Source of the DNA: Exophiala sp. HKRS030
Lineage: Eukaryota; Ascomycota; Eurotiomycetes; Chaetothyriales; Herpotrichiellaceae
DNA: 64,000 nt
Assembly (NCBI GenBank): GCA_023897205.1
Contig: JAHWDD010000004.1
Span: 1,178,001 to 1,242,000 of the forward strand
Direction: 5' to 3'
Shown: piece by piece, positions 45,031 through 56,962 of the stretch
How positions within the stretch are numbered: position 1 is the first letter of the stretch
How the letters are laid out: the number at the start of each line of letters is the position of its first letter
Notes under the pieces: generated by a model
Told to the model about the DNA's origin: nothing
What the model saw: only the letters and a program-made list of their open reading frames with translations
Databases searched by the model: none
Translations under genes and position numbers: made by a program

Positions 45031-46686
45031 GAGCCGTTGGTTGTTCATTGGACGCCTGTAAGAGACGCTGGCTCCATGGATAAATGTATCATGAGCATCT
45101 GAGACGATGAATTATTGCGATTTACAGGATAGGCATCTTCTATGCTAGAGGTCCATAATTGATACACCTTGAGCGATGAGGTTAGACGACCGTAGAAATC
45201 AAGTGTATATTACCGAGAACTGGTTTTGTATGTCAATAGATCCTAGAGGAGTCGTTTTATGCGAAACGAAGACGTCAAGGTGAAACGGAAGAAGCGCAGA
45301 CTTGTTCTTCAAAGACCTGGTTGAAGAAAGATGAAATCTCCTTTTACAACTTTGTGATTGATTCAATATGTACAGACTTCGAGGTCGGTAGCCCGATAAC
45401 TAAGGTAACTCCTGGCCGTCTCATTTGGTTTGGTATTGTATTGTTAAAACAGACCAGCACAAGCACCACTTCTCTCTCCCCCCTCCTCAACAAACCACCA
45501 TCACGACCGTTGGGTGCGACACGGTTATTTGAAACCGGCCTCTCTCGCTCTCTCGTCTTCCAGTTTGGCGTAAAAGTTGTCTCGGGCTCGGACGCGGGGC
45601 AGGTGGTAGCCTTGGGGATCTGTCAGTATTTTTGCGTTTTCAACCCTTTGTAGCACACATTATAGCTTTTTCTAGAAGCTAGGAGCATCCTCTTCCGGGG
45701 CCGGCAAGAGGTATACTGCCATGTGTACGTGTTTTGGTTTTGTTACTTACCGTACCACCATAGATAACCAAACGTCGTTCCTAGACCTGAAATACCGCAA
45801 ACTTGTCAGCTTCAAATTCTCTTTCTCTCTCTCTGTGTGTGTGTGGCTCTCTCTCCTCTTCCGCAAGGTCCCGCCAGTTCCTCGAATCGAAGTATGGGCT
45901 GTCGTTTGTGTTTGTTGTCTTCGCACTTTCGCTGGCGCACCATATCCTTGTTCCATTCTCTTCTTCGGGTTCTTTTTCGTCGTCGAGACACATAGTAGGG
46001 AGCAGGTCACAAGGTTCGCTTACCCATCGCAATACTCAGGTCCAAGACGAGACCTCGTCGGAGCATCTGGAAAGGAAGAAAACAACATTGTCAGTCAACA
46101 TGCTTCGGTTTGGCAGAGGAGGAGGGTTGCCCCCAAAAATGTGCTCAGTTGAGCAAGTAAACTGGGCTTGGTTGCAGGTTGACATACTCCTGTGATTGGT
46201 TTAATCGCCATTTTTTGTGGTTGGTGAAAGCTCTCTCTCCGAGCTTCCTGTACTGGGTATTGTAGCTTTTGTAGATCGTTGCGAGGGGACCGACCGATAC
46301 AGCAAACACACACACGCAGTGGGTGGAGGTCGGGAGCAGGTGTGTGCAGGGAGTACAGTTTCGGAGGGGAAAGGTGAATGAAGGTCGTTTGCAACAAGTG
46401 AAGCTCTCCTCGAAGATCCGCAGGTTGAAGTTAGAAAGCAGCTGGTCTTGGCACTTTCCCTATTGTCCGTGCTCGGATCAGTCCACTTTCTCGTAACTGA
46501 CCGAACCACCCTGCACCACTAAGGGACCGTTCGTTACTCGTACAGGGTAATAATTCAGTTATCCGTATCCAAGGTCGCAAATACGGGACATCAAACATTT
46601 GGAACGTTGTCGACATCGTCCTGTAACAACGGTCGCAACACACCCATCCATCCCTCTCTCCTCAAGTTCGGTCCTTTAGGAAACAG
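45031..46686. other. Long intergenic region with CT/GT-rich tract
   Basis: About 1.66 kb between RPO31 and TAF8. Around 45815-45865 is a pyrimidine-rich tract with a short (GT)n run. Several open frames overlap on both strands, with skewed composition and no family resemblance. It probably contains the polymerase gene's 3' end and a long TAF8 leader. A non-coding RNA cannot be excluded. Confidence 0.4.
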
Positions 46687-47668
46687 ATGTCGACGACCAC
46701 CTCAGCCACACGAAAACAACCATACCATCATCACCATGTCATGCGACACAAGGCTCAGTCCATTCCCACGCGGGAGCCGGCACTCATCGAACAGGAGGTC
46801 GTAGACAAGTTGCTCGTGGACTGCGTCAAGACGATATGCGAGGGCGAGGCGTTGAAACAAAACATAACAGATCCTTATATCCAGTCGGTCGCGCTGGAGT
46901 CATTAACCGCGGCCACTGAAGAATGTATATTGTCTTTTAACTGTGACGTTGTTCTAAATTGCTAATGATGATAAAGTCATACTCAAAGTACTTTCTATGG
47001 TTCGTCGGTCAATGCTAGCAGCACGTCGAACTGTTCCAATTGCGACTGATTTCGAGACCGCAATCGAAGTACTTGAGATCTCTAGACCCGACGACCAACT
47101 CAAGCCCTACGCATCACAGCCACAGTGTAATCCTCCTTTATACCCGACTCCTCCCGAAGACTCCTTTCACAATGTCATCGAACTCCCTTCATCATTCCTT
47201 GGCCCCGAACTCGATGGACAGGGCGAGCTGAAGAAGTTCACCTTCAACACCAAAGGCGTTCCCAAGCTGCCATCGGCGCATACCTTCCGAGACACACCTG
47301 TACTTCCTCATCGGGAGGTTGATACCAGGAAGATCCGTGAATTGGCGACACAAGAAGGAAAGCTGGGTGAACAGGCGCTCCGCAAGTTGGCTGGCGCAGT
47401 CAAGTTGGATGCGACACATTCGATTGACCGGTCCTCGAGACCCAGGTTCACACTGGGCCCTCGCAAACGTGCGAAGAACACTGTTAATATAGCCGAGCCG
47501 GCGATATTCGAAGAAACGCTGCGTACCCTTCTTTCTAAAGAACGCGAAGGTTTCGAGCTGGGCCCCATTGTATCCAGCGAAAAAGCCTATCGGATGCCGG
47601 ATGATGTTCAGGTCAAGAGGAAGCAAGCCGCAAACAGCACGACTGATGCTGAACGGAAAGGCTCTTGA
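46687..47668 (+). CDS. TAF8: TFIID subunit TAF8
   Basis: Two exons, 46687-46924 and 46977-47668, giving 309 aa. Residues about 34-110 form a histone-fold (bromo-associated) domain: EVVDKLLVDCVKTICEGEAL, TDPYIQSVALESLTAATEE, joined across the intron to FILKVLSMVRRSMLAARRT. Around residues 190-235 is the TAF8 C-terminal-type motif: KLPSAHTFRDTPVLPHRE followed by RKIRELATQEGKLGEQALRKLAG. TAF8 pairs with TAF10 through the histone fold and helps build TFIID at promoters. An alternative, the related SPT7-like histone-fold proteins, lacks the HTF/RxTP-type motif. Confidence 0.88.
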
Positions 47669-47801
47669 GTGAGGGATTGTAGAAAGAAGAACAGGGCTTC
47701 ACTGAGCTCGTGACTAGTCATTACATAGCGTCGGCGTTGATGGATTTGGAAAAGAGGATTGGAGATATTGCATATGATACCCCGGGGGACCCAGGCGAGG
47801 C

Positions 47802-48280
47802 TCATTTTGGTGACCAGAAATACGTAGCATATCTCGCGATAGCGTTTGTAGTCGACTCATCATCGGCTTTGTTGCTCATACCTGCTGTCGGTCGTGAATT
47901 TGGGGGTTGTTTCCATGCATGTTCACCTTCCCACGCCGTTGTTTCGACGTGGAATACTTTGCCGTTCTTTTCGCACCTGTACAGCAGTACCTAGTTAGAA
48001 GACTGTCGTATTTGCGTGAAATGTGTGAGGACACATACTTTCTAAACAGTCGGACAAAAGGGTGGCATTCCATCCCAATGTCTGCGTGAGGGTTCGCAAT
48101 GAGCCTCTCAGTCTGTTCTTCGGGCGTGGTGCAACTGTACTGAACCAGCTCGAGTAACGTGCAATCACGCTTCAGGTCGAAATCTCCCAATTTCCTACTC
48201 TTTTCCTTGAAGTCGACGGTGTGGTATTGTACTCGCTGTTCGAGGGCGCCGACCGGGAAAGGGTGTTGAGGCGGAGCCAT
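47802..48280 (-). CDS. SOM1: Mitochondrial inner-membrane-peptidase factor Som1
   Basis: Two exons, 48280-48039 and 47976-47802, 138 aa. The Som1 cysteine pattern is seen: RDCTLLELVQYSC, then CHPFVRLFRKC with the last Cys restored by the splice, and VFHVETTAWEG. Som1 is a small intermembrane-space protein that associates with the Imp1/Imp2 peptidase and supports cleavage of some substrates. The gene is convergent with TAF8 (134 bp between stops) and divergent from the XRCC2-like gene (145 bp between start codons). Confidence 0.85.
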
Positions 48281-48425
48281 ATCTTTGACTCGTTTTTTGG
48301 GGCGGATGCCTATATATTTTCGCCTTTATTAAAAGTTCTTGTATCCGTCGTACAGAACTTTTGTCGTCTGTAACCTTCCTTCCGACGCACTCTGCAAAAG
48401 AACTTATTGAGAGAATGGCGCGAGC
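48281..48425. promoter_or_regulatory. Compact bidirectional promoter SOM1 / XRCC2-like
   Basis: Only 145 bp separate the divergent ATGs of the two genes, so they must share promoter sequence. No specific element is evident apart from an AT-rich stretch (ATATATTTTCGCC) near 48310. Confidence 0.55.
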
Positions 48426-49928
48426 ATGTCGGCGGAACAATATGGCGCCAGACTTCTCGAGGATGTGCAAGAGGAGTGTCTAGAACAGGTGAGTGAGTTG
48501 AGTCCGGACATTGTTTAGTTTGGTGGTGCACTTTCATTTTGGCTGCCCCCACCGAGTCGCCTACCATTGCCCCCTTCTTACGACGAAAGTTGAACGAGAG
48601 TGTACTCGGTACACTGTACGAGAGAAGTATCTAACGGATGATATCTTTTGAGGTCTTGTCAGTTTCTTGCAGAGGTCAGACTCAGATCATCACGCTCACA
48701 TCTACATCCACGTACTCGCACAAGAAATGTCACCACCACATTCGATCGGCTCGAAGCCTTGTTGGATCCATGGACTATTGTACGACCAGAACCTTCGTCA
48801 ACTCGACACACAGGATTAGAATCGCCATCTTTTGTTACCACAGCACAAAGTCCGATCACTCGTGTTGACCTGGTCGGTGAGGGCGAAGGCTATGAAGATG
48901 TCACAAGTGGTCGCAATGACTACAACCGACGTCCTCCACCACATCGCGGTCTCTCCTCATCAACGGCAACGACGGTCGAGATAACGTCGGGCAAATCCTG
49001 TCGCGGCAAGACTACACTCCTCTATTACCTTTCCGCATTGACGGCACTACCCAAAACCCATGGAGGTCGAGGTTCGGTGGTGGTTTACATCGACTCCGAC
49101 GGTGCCTTTTCATCGACTCGTCTCCACCGAGTGATGCGGCACTGTCTAAGCCCATCTACACTGCACGCGCGAGAAGACACGTCGGTACGACCACTCGACT
49201 CTGATGATGAATCCCTCGAGAGTCTAGCTCGCGAAGCTTTGAATCACGTTCTCGTCTTTCGTCCTCAGTCTTCCTCGCACCTCCTTTCGATCCTCGACTC
49301 CCTGCCGACCGTACTGCTCGATCGGACCAAACATTCCAGTATCCATCGCACGTTGGGCCTTTTGGTCGTCGACTCGGCCACTTCCTTCTACTGGCAAGAC
49401 AGACTGGACAGGGACATGGCCCGTCTTATTCAGTCCAAATCTCCAGGGTCTACACTCGACGTCGTACCCGAGACACGCGAAACTTTTTCTAGAACCACCC
49501 GGATCATCCAACGTTTGAAGAGTCTACAAGAGAGGTTCGAATGCGCCGTCATATTCAGTACGAATTCTTCTTCTTCGTCGTCGTCGTCGAAAGCGAGTGC
49601 CACTGCTCAAGTCCAGTCAAATCTACAACCACCGCCACCGCCGAATGAAAACAACAACACACCATCAAGGTCTCCTTGGACGAACTACGCCAGACTGACA
49701 CTACACTTGGAAAAGACTCTGGTCCCACAGTTTGCCCCTCACATGTCGATGGACGAATGTCTGCGGGACGCCGAGAAAAGGTTCGAAGCCGTGAAGGATT
49801 CGAAAATAACTGCCACCGTCACCACCAACAAACGTCACCACCATCTCGATCGAGGGGGTGAAGAACAAAGGAGGAGGCAAGATCTTGGTTTTGCTTTCAA
49901 AGTCAACGATGGCGGCATCGAGTTTTGA
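48426..49928 (+). CDS. XRCC2-like RecA-fold DNA repair protein
   Basis: Two exons, 48426-48488 and 48663-49928, 442 aa. After a leader (LLEDVQEECLEQ joined to FLAEVR) comes a RecA-type ATPase fold. The Walker A region reads VEITSGKSCRGKTTLLYYLSA, with SGKSCRGKTT in place of the canonical GxxGxGKT; VVYIDSDGAFSSTRL follows, and Walker B is LGLLVVDSATSFYW. This order and the SATSFYW motif match the XRCC2 branch of RAD51 paralogues, which assist Rad51 in homologous recombination. Ser-rich and Pro-rich low-complexity insertions (about residues 305-340) occur in the C-terminal half. The Walker A deviates from the consensus, and ATP binding may be weak, as is thought for some XRCC2 proteins. Confidence 0.83.
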
Positions 49929-50425
49929 AACGACACGCGAAGATTCTTGATCCTTTTCACAAATCCCAAGAATATACTTCTTCGGCAGCTCCTCAATGAT
50001 GGGATCACCTCCCCCACGGTGAGAAACCATGAGAAACCAAGGTTCCACGAATTCACTTCGGCATAAAAAGATGTAAAGACTGGATGACGGCAATATTGAG
50101 GTGCACAATCACGAGTGACGAAATGCTCAAGGGATCCCAAGAGGAGCCTTTAAACATTAAAGTAGAGCTTTGCTATTCCTTCATTCATTCCTAAAGACTT
50201 GCTAGGATGCAATAACCTATCCTATGTACATTTGTTGTAATTTTATATATGTATAAATATATCTAATCTTGGCCTCATCTGATCATTATGATACGCTTCT
50301 TTACCTACCTTAGGTAGGCTAGAAACGTGAATTACCTGCGTCAGGAAACAAGCCATGCCGCCACACCAGACTTCCAAAAACGCCAGGACAGGAAAGTCTA
50401 CTCCTACCCCCAAATCTTCTTTCGC
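49929..50425. other. AT-rich convergent 3' region
   Basis: About 0.5 kb between the convergent XRCC2-like and desaturase genes. It includes an AT-rich stretch (about 50235-50270) suitable for 3'-end formation of both. No gene is recognised. Confidence 0.45.
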
Positions 50426-52096
50426 TCAGTGATCAAGACCACGCCCTTCAGCGATGTCCTTGACACAGGCCTTTTTGCACTCTTCAAAAACCTTGACTTG
50501 CTTAGCCACCTCTCCCAGGCGTCCAATGACCTCTTTGTTGCCCTCGCCAAAGCCATAGATCACGTACGGAATATTGGTTTCTTCGCAAAACTCCCGGACG
50601 TAGTCCTGTGCCTTGCGCAAGTTGTGTCTCGGGATGCGCGGGAACAGGTGGTGGACGGCCTGGAACTGCAGGCCGCCGTGGAAGAAGTCCAACCAGGTAG
50701 GACAGTCGACGTCCATTGTCGTACGAAGCATCTTCTGTGCAAATGATTCATGCACGCCCAAGTCCGCAGTTGACATGGCGAAATGGGACAGTGTGATTTG
50801 GAGGTGCAGAGGCATTGTGACCATGTGCGAGAGCATGAAGAACACAAATCGATCCCAGTTGTTGGGGATGGAGCAGTACACAACACCGTACCCATACCAG
50901 GTCCAGAAGAAAATGATTCCCGCAATCTCCAAGTACCGATATTTCCACGCAGGGCCCTTCCTGGGCCCTTGGCCAAGGATGAGATACATCCACGACAGAC
51001 GGTAGAGGTTGAATCGGCCAAACAAGAGCAAGGGATAGTACAGCCAGTGCTGCGCCGAAATCATCCACTTGGAGAACGCGTCAAAGTGCATGACGTGTTC
51101 GTAAAATGTCGAACGGAGACTGTCGAAAAAGCGGGTTGAGATGGCGAAGAACGGCATATGCTCGATATCGGGGTCGTGTTCAGGAGAGTTCGTGACGATG
51201 TGGTGGATATTGTGATTCCATTTCCACCAGCCGACCGACAAACCTCCCAGGAAATCGGCGATGAAGATACCAATACAAGTGTCGACATGGAAGTTATGCG
51301 TGATTCCCATGTGGCCGGCATCGTGGACAGTGAACGAAAGTTGATGGGTGACTGCTCCGAGGCAGATGCCAGCGATAGCGTAGTGCCCATAATGCAGGGC
51401 GACGAGAAACCCGGCGATCAAGAGTGAGTATCGACACGCTTCGATGGCGTAGGATGAATATGTGCAATCGTACAGTCCGGCAGCTTTGATGCGTGCATCG
51501 AGCTCTCGGTATTTGGCGATGATCTTATCCTGAGAAGCGTAGTCCAGGGATGGATACTTTAAAATGTCAGAAGCCCTCTCTGCAGAAAGCTTTGCTTCGA
51601 TGGGATTTGTTTGGACGTCGGCGGTGTCTTTGGCGGAGGTCGTGTAGACAGATGAACCGCCCTCGGTCTTGCGAACTTTGGCATCTACTGCGTCGAAGAT
51701 GGGAGACGGTGGCACACTGGTGTTTGAGCGACTACTCAAATCGCCATCGGTCTGGGAGCCTGTATCATCCTCTTGATCTTCGTTTCCGGCCAGCGGCCTG
51801 AAATGTCCGCCCTGAATCGGAGGTGTGAAATTGATCCAACGACCCTCGATTCTCCCAATAACATATTTCCGCATGCGTGCTTGAGCGTCGAGTGAATGTA
51901 ATGCTCGAACCTCGTCTGTCCCATCTCTTCCAACCATGTGCCGAATAGCTTTGTCTCCTCCAGGGTGAAACGGGCACCAGGCATCAGCCTTGACCACCTG
52001 ACCGTCAAGTATGAAAATCTTTCGACCATCTGCTATCAGTCCTTCGATTTCTCTTCGAGACCATACTCGGTCTCTGGGGGAGGTAGTCGTGGCCAT
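50426..52096 (-). CDS. Sphingolipid delta-8 desaturase (cytochrome b5 fusion)
   Basis: A single exon of 556 aa with a true ATG at 52096. An N-terminal cytochrome b5 domain has the heme motif HPGG at 44-47 and the second heme His near 67. After a disordered linker (about 105-165) follows a membrane desaturase with the three histidine boxes HDAGH (258-262), HNIHH (295-299) and QAVHH (479-483). The Q in the third box and the N-terminal b5 are marks of front-end/sphingolipid desaturases; the order and length match fungal delta-8-(E)-sphingolipid desaturases that act on the long-chain base of ceramide in the ER before glucosylation. No intron is seen. Confidence 0.9.
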   Translation of the reverse strand: MATTTSPRDRVWSRREIEGLIADGRKIFILDGQVVKADAWCPFHPGGDKAIRHMVGRDGTDEVRALHSLDAQARMRKYVIGRIEGRWINFTPPIQGGHFRPLAGNEDQEDDTGSQTDGDLSSRSNTSVPPSPIFDAVDAKVRKTEGGSSVYTTSAKDTADVQTNPIEAKLSAERASDILKYPSLDYASQDKIIAKYRELDARIKAAGLYDCTYSSYAIEACRYSLLIAGFLVALHYGHYAIAGICLGAVTHQLSFTVHDAGHMGITHNFHVDTCIGIFIADFLGGLSVGWWKWNHNIHHIVTNSPEHDPDIEHMPFFAISTRFFDSLRSTFYEHVMHFDAFSKWMISAQHWLYYPLLLFGRFNLYRLSWMYLILGQGPRKGPAWKYRYLEIAGIIFFWTWYGYGVVYCSIPNNWDRFVFFMLSHMVTMPLHLQITLSHFAMSTADLGVHESFAQKMLRTTMDVDCPTWLDFFHGGLQFQAVHHLFPRIPRHNLRKAQDYVREFCEETNIPYVIYGFGEGNKEVIGRLGEVAKQVKVFEECKKACVKDIAEGRGLDH

Positions 52097-52875
52097 TTTG
52101 CAGTCGGTGAAACAAACACCTCGAGGGAACGAATCTCAGGGTGACAGAGCGAGCATGATATGCAGACCAAAAAGGAGCGAATTGGCGGTCTGCTGGTCTT
52201 CACCTAGGTAGGTGTACGTATTCGTAGAACTGTAGTGGTCCACAAGGGGGAGGGGGGAGAGTAGTGTGATTTTATGCAACGTGCACAGTATTCGTAACGT
52301 GACTGACAGAAAGTGACAGTGGCAGTGAAATGGCGGTGGTGGAATGAGCTCGGCCGGAAAGTGTTTACTGTACAGAGTACAGAGAGAGTGCTTGGACTGA
52401 ATTTTGCACCCCCGCATGAAGTTACGAGTACTAAGGAATTGGTGGTTGGCTAAGCACCCACGCCTTGTACTCCGTACGAGTGCCAGTATTGTCCTTGTAC
52501 TTCGTATTCGTCCATCACTTCTGCTTTGCACCTACGATGCCTAACTTCAACCCCTATTCGGAATGACTTCTTCAAGTACCGAAGCAGCAGTTACACTACC
52601 TCATGTTCTTATCTCTTGCACCTAGTAAGTCATAAACGAGGACCGGTCGATGATGATAATGATCGGCCTTGATTGGCAAAGGCTTTACAATTATCCAAAC
52701 TGCTTCGACTGCTTCGACTGCTTCTTCTCGCTCCGAGAAAACAACGATTGATGAGAAAAGATCAGTGCTATAGAGTTGAGCTCAGATCGTGATAACCTCA
52801 CCATCTCTCAACGTCACAATGCTACGATCCATACGGACAACCAAGTCCCTGGTAATCACACGACGGTCGTCAAGC
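52097..52875. other. Divergent intergenic region
   Basis: About 0.78 kb holding the promoters of the desaturase (-) and ATP-grasp (+) genes. A TACTCCGTA word is at 52468-52476, and a thrice-repeated CTGCTTCGA-like run is near 52698-52725. No gene is recognised. Confidence 0.4.
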
Positions 52876-54158
52876 ATGACCAGACCAAAAGTGGCAGTGC
52901 TTTACCAGGCTTGCGATCCTCCCGTCGTCAACGGGGTACGGAAACCCAAGAAACCAGGAGGTTACCAGGACTCCGGGGCCGACATAGCGTACGTGCTACG
53001 TTCGAGGGGAGTTGACGTTCTCACACCCCTGCCCGATCCAAACCCCCGACGCGACGAGGGATGGTGTTTCCCAGATACGGAAGCTGGTATTGTGGCCGCG
53101 GTCAAAGGAGGAGCGACAACACTCTGGGCCAACACGATTCTATTCGCCTCGCATCCTCTACAGACGTCCTCGGCGCTGGACGTTTATGCTCCTCAGGTGA
53201 AAGTGATAGGTCAACCTCCCTTACTGGTCGAACAGTACGACGACAAGAACCATGTCAATTCTCTACTCCGAGACTCTGGCGCTTTCACCCTTCCACGCTC
53301 TTGGATCGTGCATTCCCCCATCACTTCAACATCTGTGAACAACTCGCTTGAAAATCTCCCTTATCCCGTCGTCGCCAAACCAATTCGAGGCCGGGGTAGT
53401 CACGGGGTCAAACTGTGTCGTGACCGCGCTTCCCTGGAAGATCATCTGTCCAGTGTACTCTTCAAAGAAAGCCCGTCGGCGATGGTCGAAGAGTTCCTCT
53501 CTGGCCCCGAGGCCACCGTCACCGTCATGCCCCCTTTATTGTCGTCTACGTCTGCGTCCACATCTCCGCCTCGATCTTCTTCTCGAGATTTATCGGATCA
53601 TCAGCAATCCACTCAGACAAGAACAAAACCCACGTACACCGCCCTCCCCATAGTCTTGCGCTTCAACCACGAGGATGGAATTGCTCCCTACAGCGGCGTC
53701 GTGGCCGTGACGGCCAATTCACGAGCCCTCCCGAAGGATGAACTTGACAGCAACCCCCGATACGCCGAGATAAGTCGCCAGTGCGAACGGATTGCCGAGC
53801 TCCTTCGTGTCACGGCTCCGATACGTGTCGATGTCCGATGTTTCGACGATCGTGACCCAAACTCAAAATTCGCCGTGTTCGATGTGAACATGAAACCTGT
53901 AAGTTTTGGACGTATTTTCTTTTCCAAGAGGACTTCAATCTCCAACCCACAAGGGCAATCGTAGAGTGCAAATTAAGAAATGCTCACACAATCACTTGCC
54001 AGAACATGACAGGTCCTGGTCGCCCAGGTCGCGAAGATCAATCCAGCCTCACGGCCATCGCGGCTGTTGCTCTGGGTTGGGACTACCCGCGACTATTGTT
54101 GAGGATGTTGGACTCGACCACGACATTAGAGCAACTGCGAAGAATCTCAATAAAATAA
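52876..54158 (+). CDS. ATP-grasp ligase, D-alanine-D-alanine ligase-like
   Basis: Two exons, 52876-53898 and 54003-54158, 392 aa. The N-terminal VAVLYQACDPPVVNGVRKP and later YPVVAKPIRGRGSHGVKLC (ATP-binding lysine/glycine-rich loop) and AMVEEFLSGPEATVTVMP are ATP-grasp landmarks. IRVDVRCFDD and, across the intron, FAVFDVNMKPNMTGPGRPGR provide the metal-binding Asp/Asn region. Fungal homologues are called D-Ala-D-Ala ligase-like; fungi have no peptidoglycan, so the natural substrate (probably a carboxylate plus amine) is unknown. The ATG at 52876 is preferred to an upstream in-frame start, since the family begins near MTRPKVAVLY. Confidence 0.82.
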
Positions 54159-54400
54159 TTTTATTGGCATATCTGTGCAAGGACCTTTCGGGTTCAACGT
54201 CATTAGGATGTTCTAGCCGATCCACTACCCATCCTCTTGCCTCAGATGAATGCTCATATTTGCCCATGAAACAAAGATTCCCGTCCTCATTATCTTTTTC
54301 ATTGGTCCTAACGCCGACCTCTCGAAGGCCCGAATGATCAATTCAAAGGCACAGATCAAGACGTCAGAGTCCAATCGAATCCGAGCACCAAATCGTGGGC

Positions 54401-56074
54401 TCACACAGTATTAAAGATCAAAGCTCCAATGGCCAACATGAGCAGCGTTCCCATACTGGATAAGGCATTTACCGACTGCAAAGCTCCACTGTGACTTGAG
54501 CTGCTATTGGAGCTGCTATTGCTATTGGAACTTCCATCACCAAGGTTAATACCGAACGGCAAGCCTTGATAGCCGAACGTCAAATTCTGGGGAATGCTGG
54601 CGTTGTAACACTGCCCATTCACAATATCCAGACCCATCAAGTCGTCAGGAACCTTGAAGAACATGTACGATTGTTGATTGAGGTCTTTAAACCCGTCTGT
54701 GTTGTACGGAAATTTGTCGCCAGGGTCCGTGGATGATGTGTTGCGCAGGAAGATGCATTGGACCTGTCCTGGAAATTCTTTGGCCATCGCAGGGTAGTCG
54801 CGCATCACATCCGAGTTACTGGTATCCGCTACTAGGATGAACTTTCGGTGTGGAAACGTCTCGAAGACTTTGACAAGAAGTGCCTTGCGGATGGACAGCG
54901 TTGCGGACACATCGCTGAAGTTGAGGGGGCGAGTATCGAAACCTGTTCAACAGATCGTTAGCATGGGTTGTAGAGATGATCAAGCCTCCAGACAGGAGCA
55001 AGACTTACTTCCGCCAGGGTAGGTGTCGTAGATGAATTGCATGTAGTTGCGGGTGACTTGCTCGGGGGTTGTCGTTAGGTAGTGAAAGTGCATGTTGGGT
55101 ATGCTGTTGGACCAGTTTGCATATATCTCTGGCATATTCATCCAGGGGGTGAAGGGTTTGGCAAAGGTATTAAGCAAGCCTTGCTTTGGCTGGTAGATCT
55201 TTGTCACTCGCAGGATATCATCGATATCGCTGACGATGGTGAAGCCTTGGTCGGACACCAGGTAGGATGTAGCGTTACCTAACGTGGCACCCTGCGCATA
55301 TACATTGAGCCTTTGAGGTGGAACGTCGCCCACTCCAGATGTCAAGGTCAATGACGAGTTTGAAACAGGCACAAACACATCGAAATCTCCCTCCGGAGTG
55401 GTCGGGTACGGCAAGGTGATTGTCTGTTCACCCCCGGCTGGGGTGACTCCGCCACCTCCTCCGGGCTGTCCACTTGAGCCGGCCTCGGGACCTGGAACGA
55501 GGTCCATGGTCACTGTTTGGTTGCCCTGTTGTACGACGTAGATTTCTCTCGTGAGATTTCTCGCTTGATCTTGTTCCGAAGGTGGCAGATCAGCGACGCT
55601 GGTGTCGATCAAGAAGAAGTTGGCCAGCTTGTCGACCGTCGCATTCGAGATGTTCGGTTCTTTGTACACGTTCCCGTGCACACGCAGATTCCAGCCATTG
55701 TTCGTCCAATTTCCATAGCCAGGTATGTTCAGTACCTGGGTAGGAGAAGCGGCGAGGTCGGAACTCTTCGCGCCGACGGAGCTGGCTACGGCACTGCCGG
55801 TGGGCAGATTCTGAAAGTTCGGAAACAGGCCATTGGAGACGTACGAAGGTATGGCAGTTCCTAGGTCACTGAAGATGCTGTTGACGTAGGAGTCGAGGCC
55901 CGAAGTAATGTCACTGAGGATGCCCCGTCTCAGAGCTGCATGATCCGCATAGACGGCGAGGGTGGGCGTCGGAGCAGGAGTAATCAGTGCTTTTTCTTCA
56001 TGGGTGACATCGGCAGGGAGAGCAGAAATCTGGGGGGTGGAGAGAAGGAATACAAGCAAGAAACGAAAGTCCAT
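54401..56074 (-). CDS. Secreted App1-type phosphatase-like protein (DUF2183)
   Basis: Two exons, 56074-55009 and 54942-54401, 535 aa. It begins with a clear signal peptide (MDFRFLLVFLLSTPQISALP). Residues about 285-430 contain the App1 catalytic-type motif VSDIDDILRVTKIYQPKQG, an HAD-like D-x-D signature. It is followed by HFHYLTTTPEQVTRNYMQFI, and after the intron by SFDTRPLNFSD, KFILVADTSNSDVMRDY and QVQCIFLRNTS. Yeast App1 is a phosphatidate phosphatase, but this secreted group is uncharacterised. The C-terminus is Ser/Asn-rich and ends in a hydrophobic tail (TLLMLAIGALIFNTV) after SSMG, which suggests a GPI anchor. Several N-glycosylation sequons (NWT, NIS, NAT, NSS) fit an extracellular location. 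Confidence 0.83.
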
Positions 56075-56962
56075 GTTATGTATGATGAGGACGGGAGAAC
56101 AGAGAACTGATTCGTTAAAAATTGGTGTGTGCTGAAGTGAGTGAGCGAGCGGCCGTTGAAATTTATCACGATAGGAACATTGTCATGAACAATCACACCA
56201 TGTTAAAGTCGGGGAGGACGAGGAAACATAGGACAAGGGCAGCGAAGACGGGGATGGATATGATTGATCTACAGTAGGTGGCAGGCATGAGATTGGGTTT
56301 CTTAGTGTAAGGTATGTAGGTGTTTGGTGTGGCCCGACACTGTAGTCTACTCCCTACAAAAACAAGGAATCGAACCGAGTGTCAGGCACCGACAAGCTAA
56401 TGGGGAGCAAATCCTCGTTAGCTGGTAGAAATAATAATGCTACCACCTGCCACTTCGACATGCGGACTTTGCGGCATGACATCAGTTGACAAAGCTTGTC
56501 CTGATCAAGCTTCAATCTGCGTTTCATCCAATATTGTACAGTACTCGGAGGCAAGAACGACTTACTGGAGATGCCTAATATGGAAATCTAGCCTTCCTAT
56601 TTGAGCGATCTGAGAGCGTTTTGCTCAGTCAACAGAACAAAGGACACCTGAGAGATGCCTGGCAGTCGTACATCTCCTGCGGACAGCGAATCAACTTACA
56701 GTACTCCCTACCCAGGTATATAACATTGAGATCAGATTTACTTCATCACACTGGAGATATTCTGTCCGTGAGAACTCTACGTGGAGGCTCTCTATCTTTC
56801 ACCCAACGCCTCCGCTATTCATGTTGAATGTCATCATCTCCTGTGGTGTGGGCAGCGAGCCCTACCAACTGTTCATTATATCGCCAACATCTAGTGTACC
56901 ACCAACACCACCTCATCTGGGTTCTGGAAAAGAAACTATCCACTCCGTAGCATGTCCGAAAA
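56075..56962. other. Intergenic region, no gene recognised
   Basis: About 0.9 kb upstream of the secreted DUF2183 gene and downstream of the cystathionine beta-synthase gene, both on the minus strand. A partial ACTCCGTA word is near 56942. No convincing reading frame is seen. Confidence 0.4.

Noticed and set aside
45747..46195. Ser/Leu-rich and repetitive open frames upstream of TAF8
   Set aside because: They come from CT/GT-rich DNA, overlap on both strands and resemble no family.
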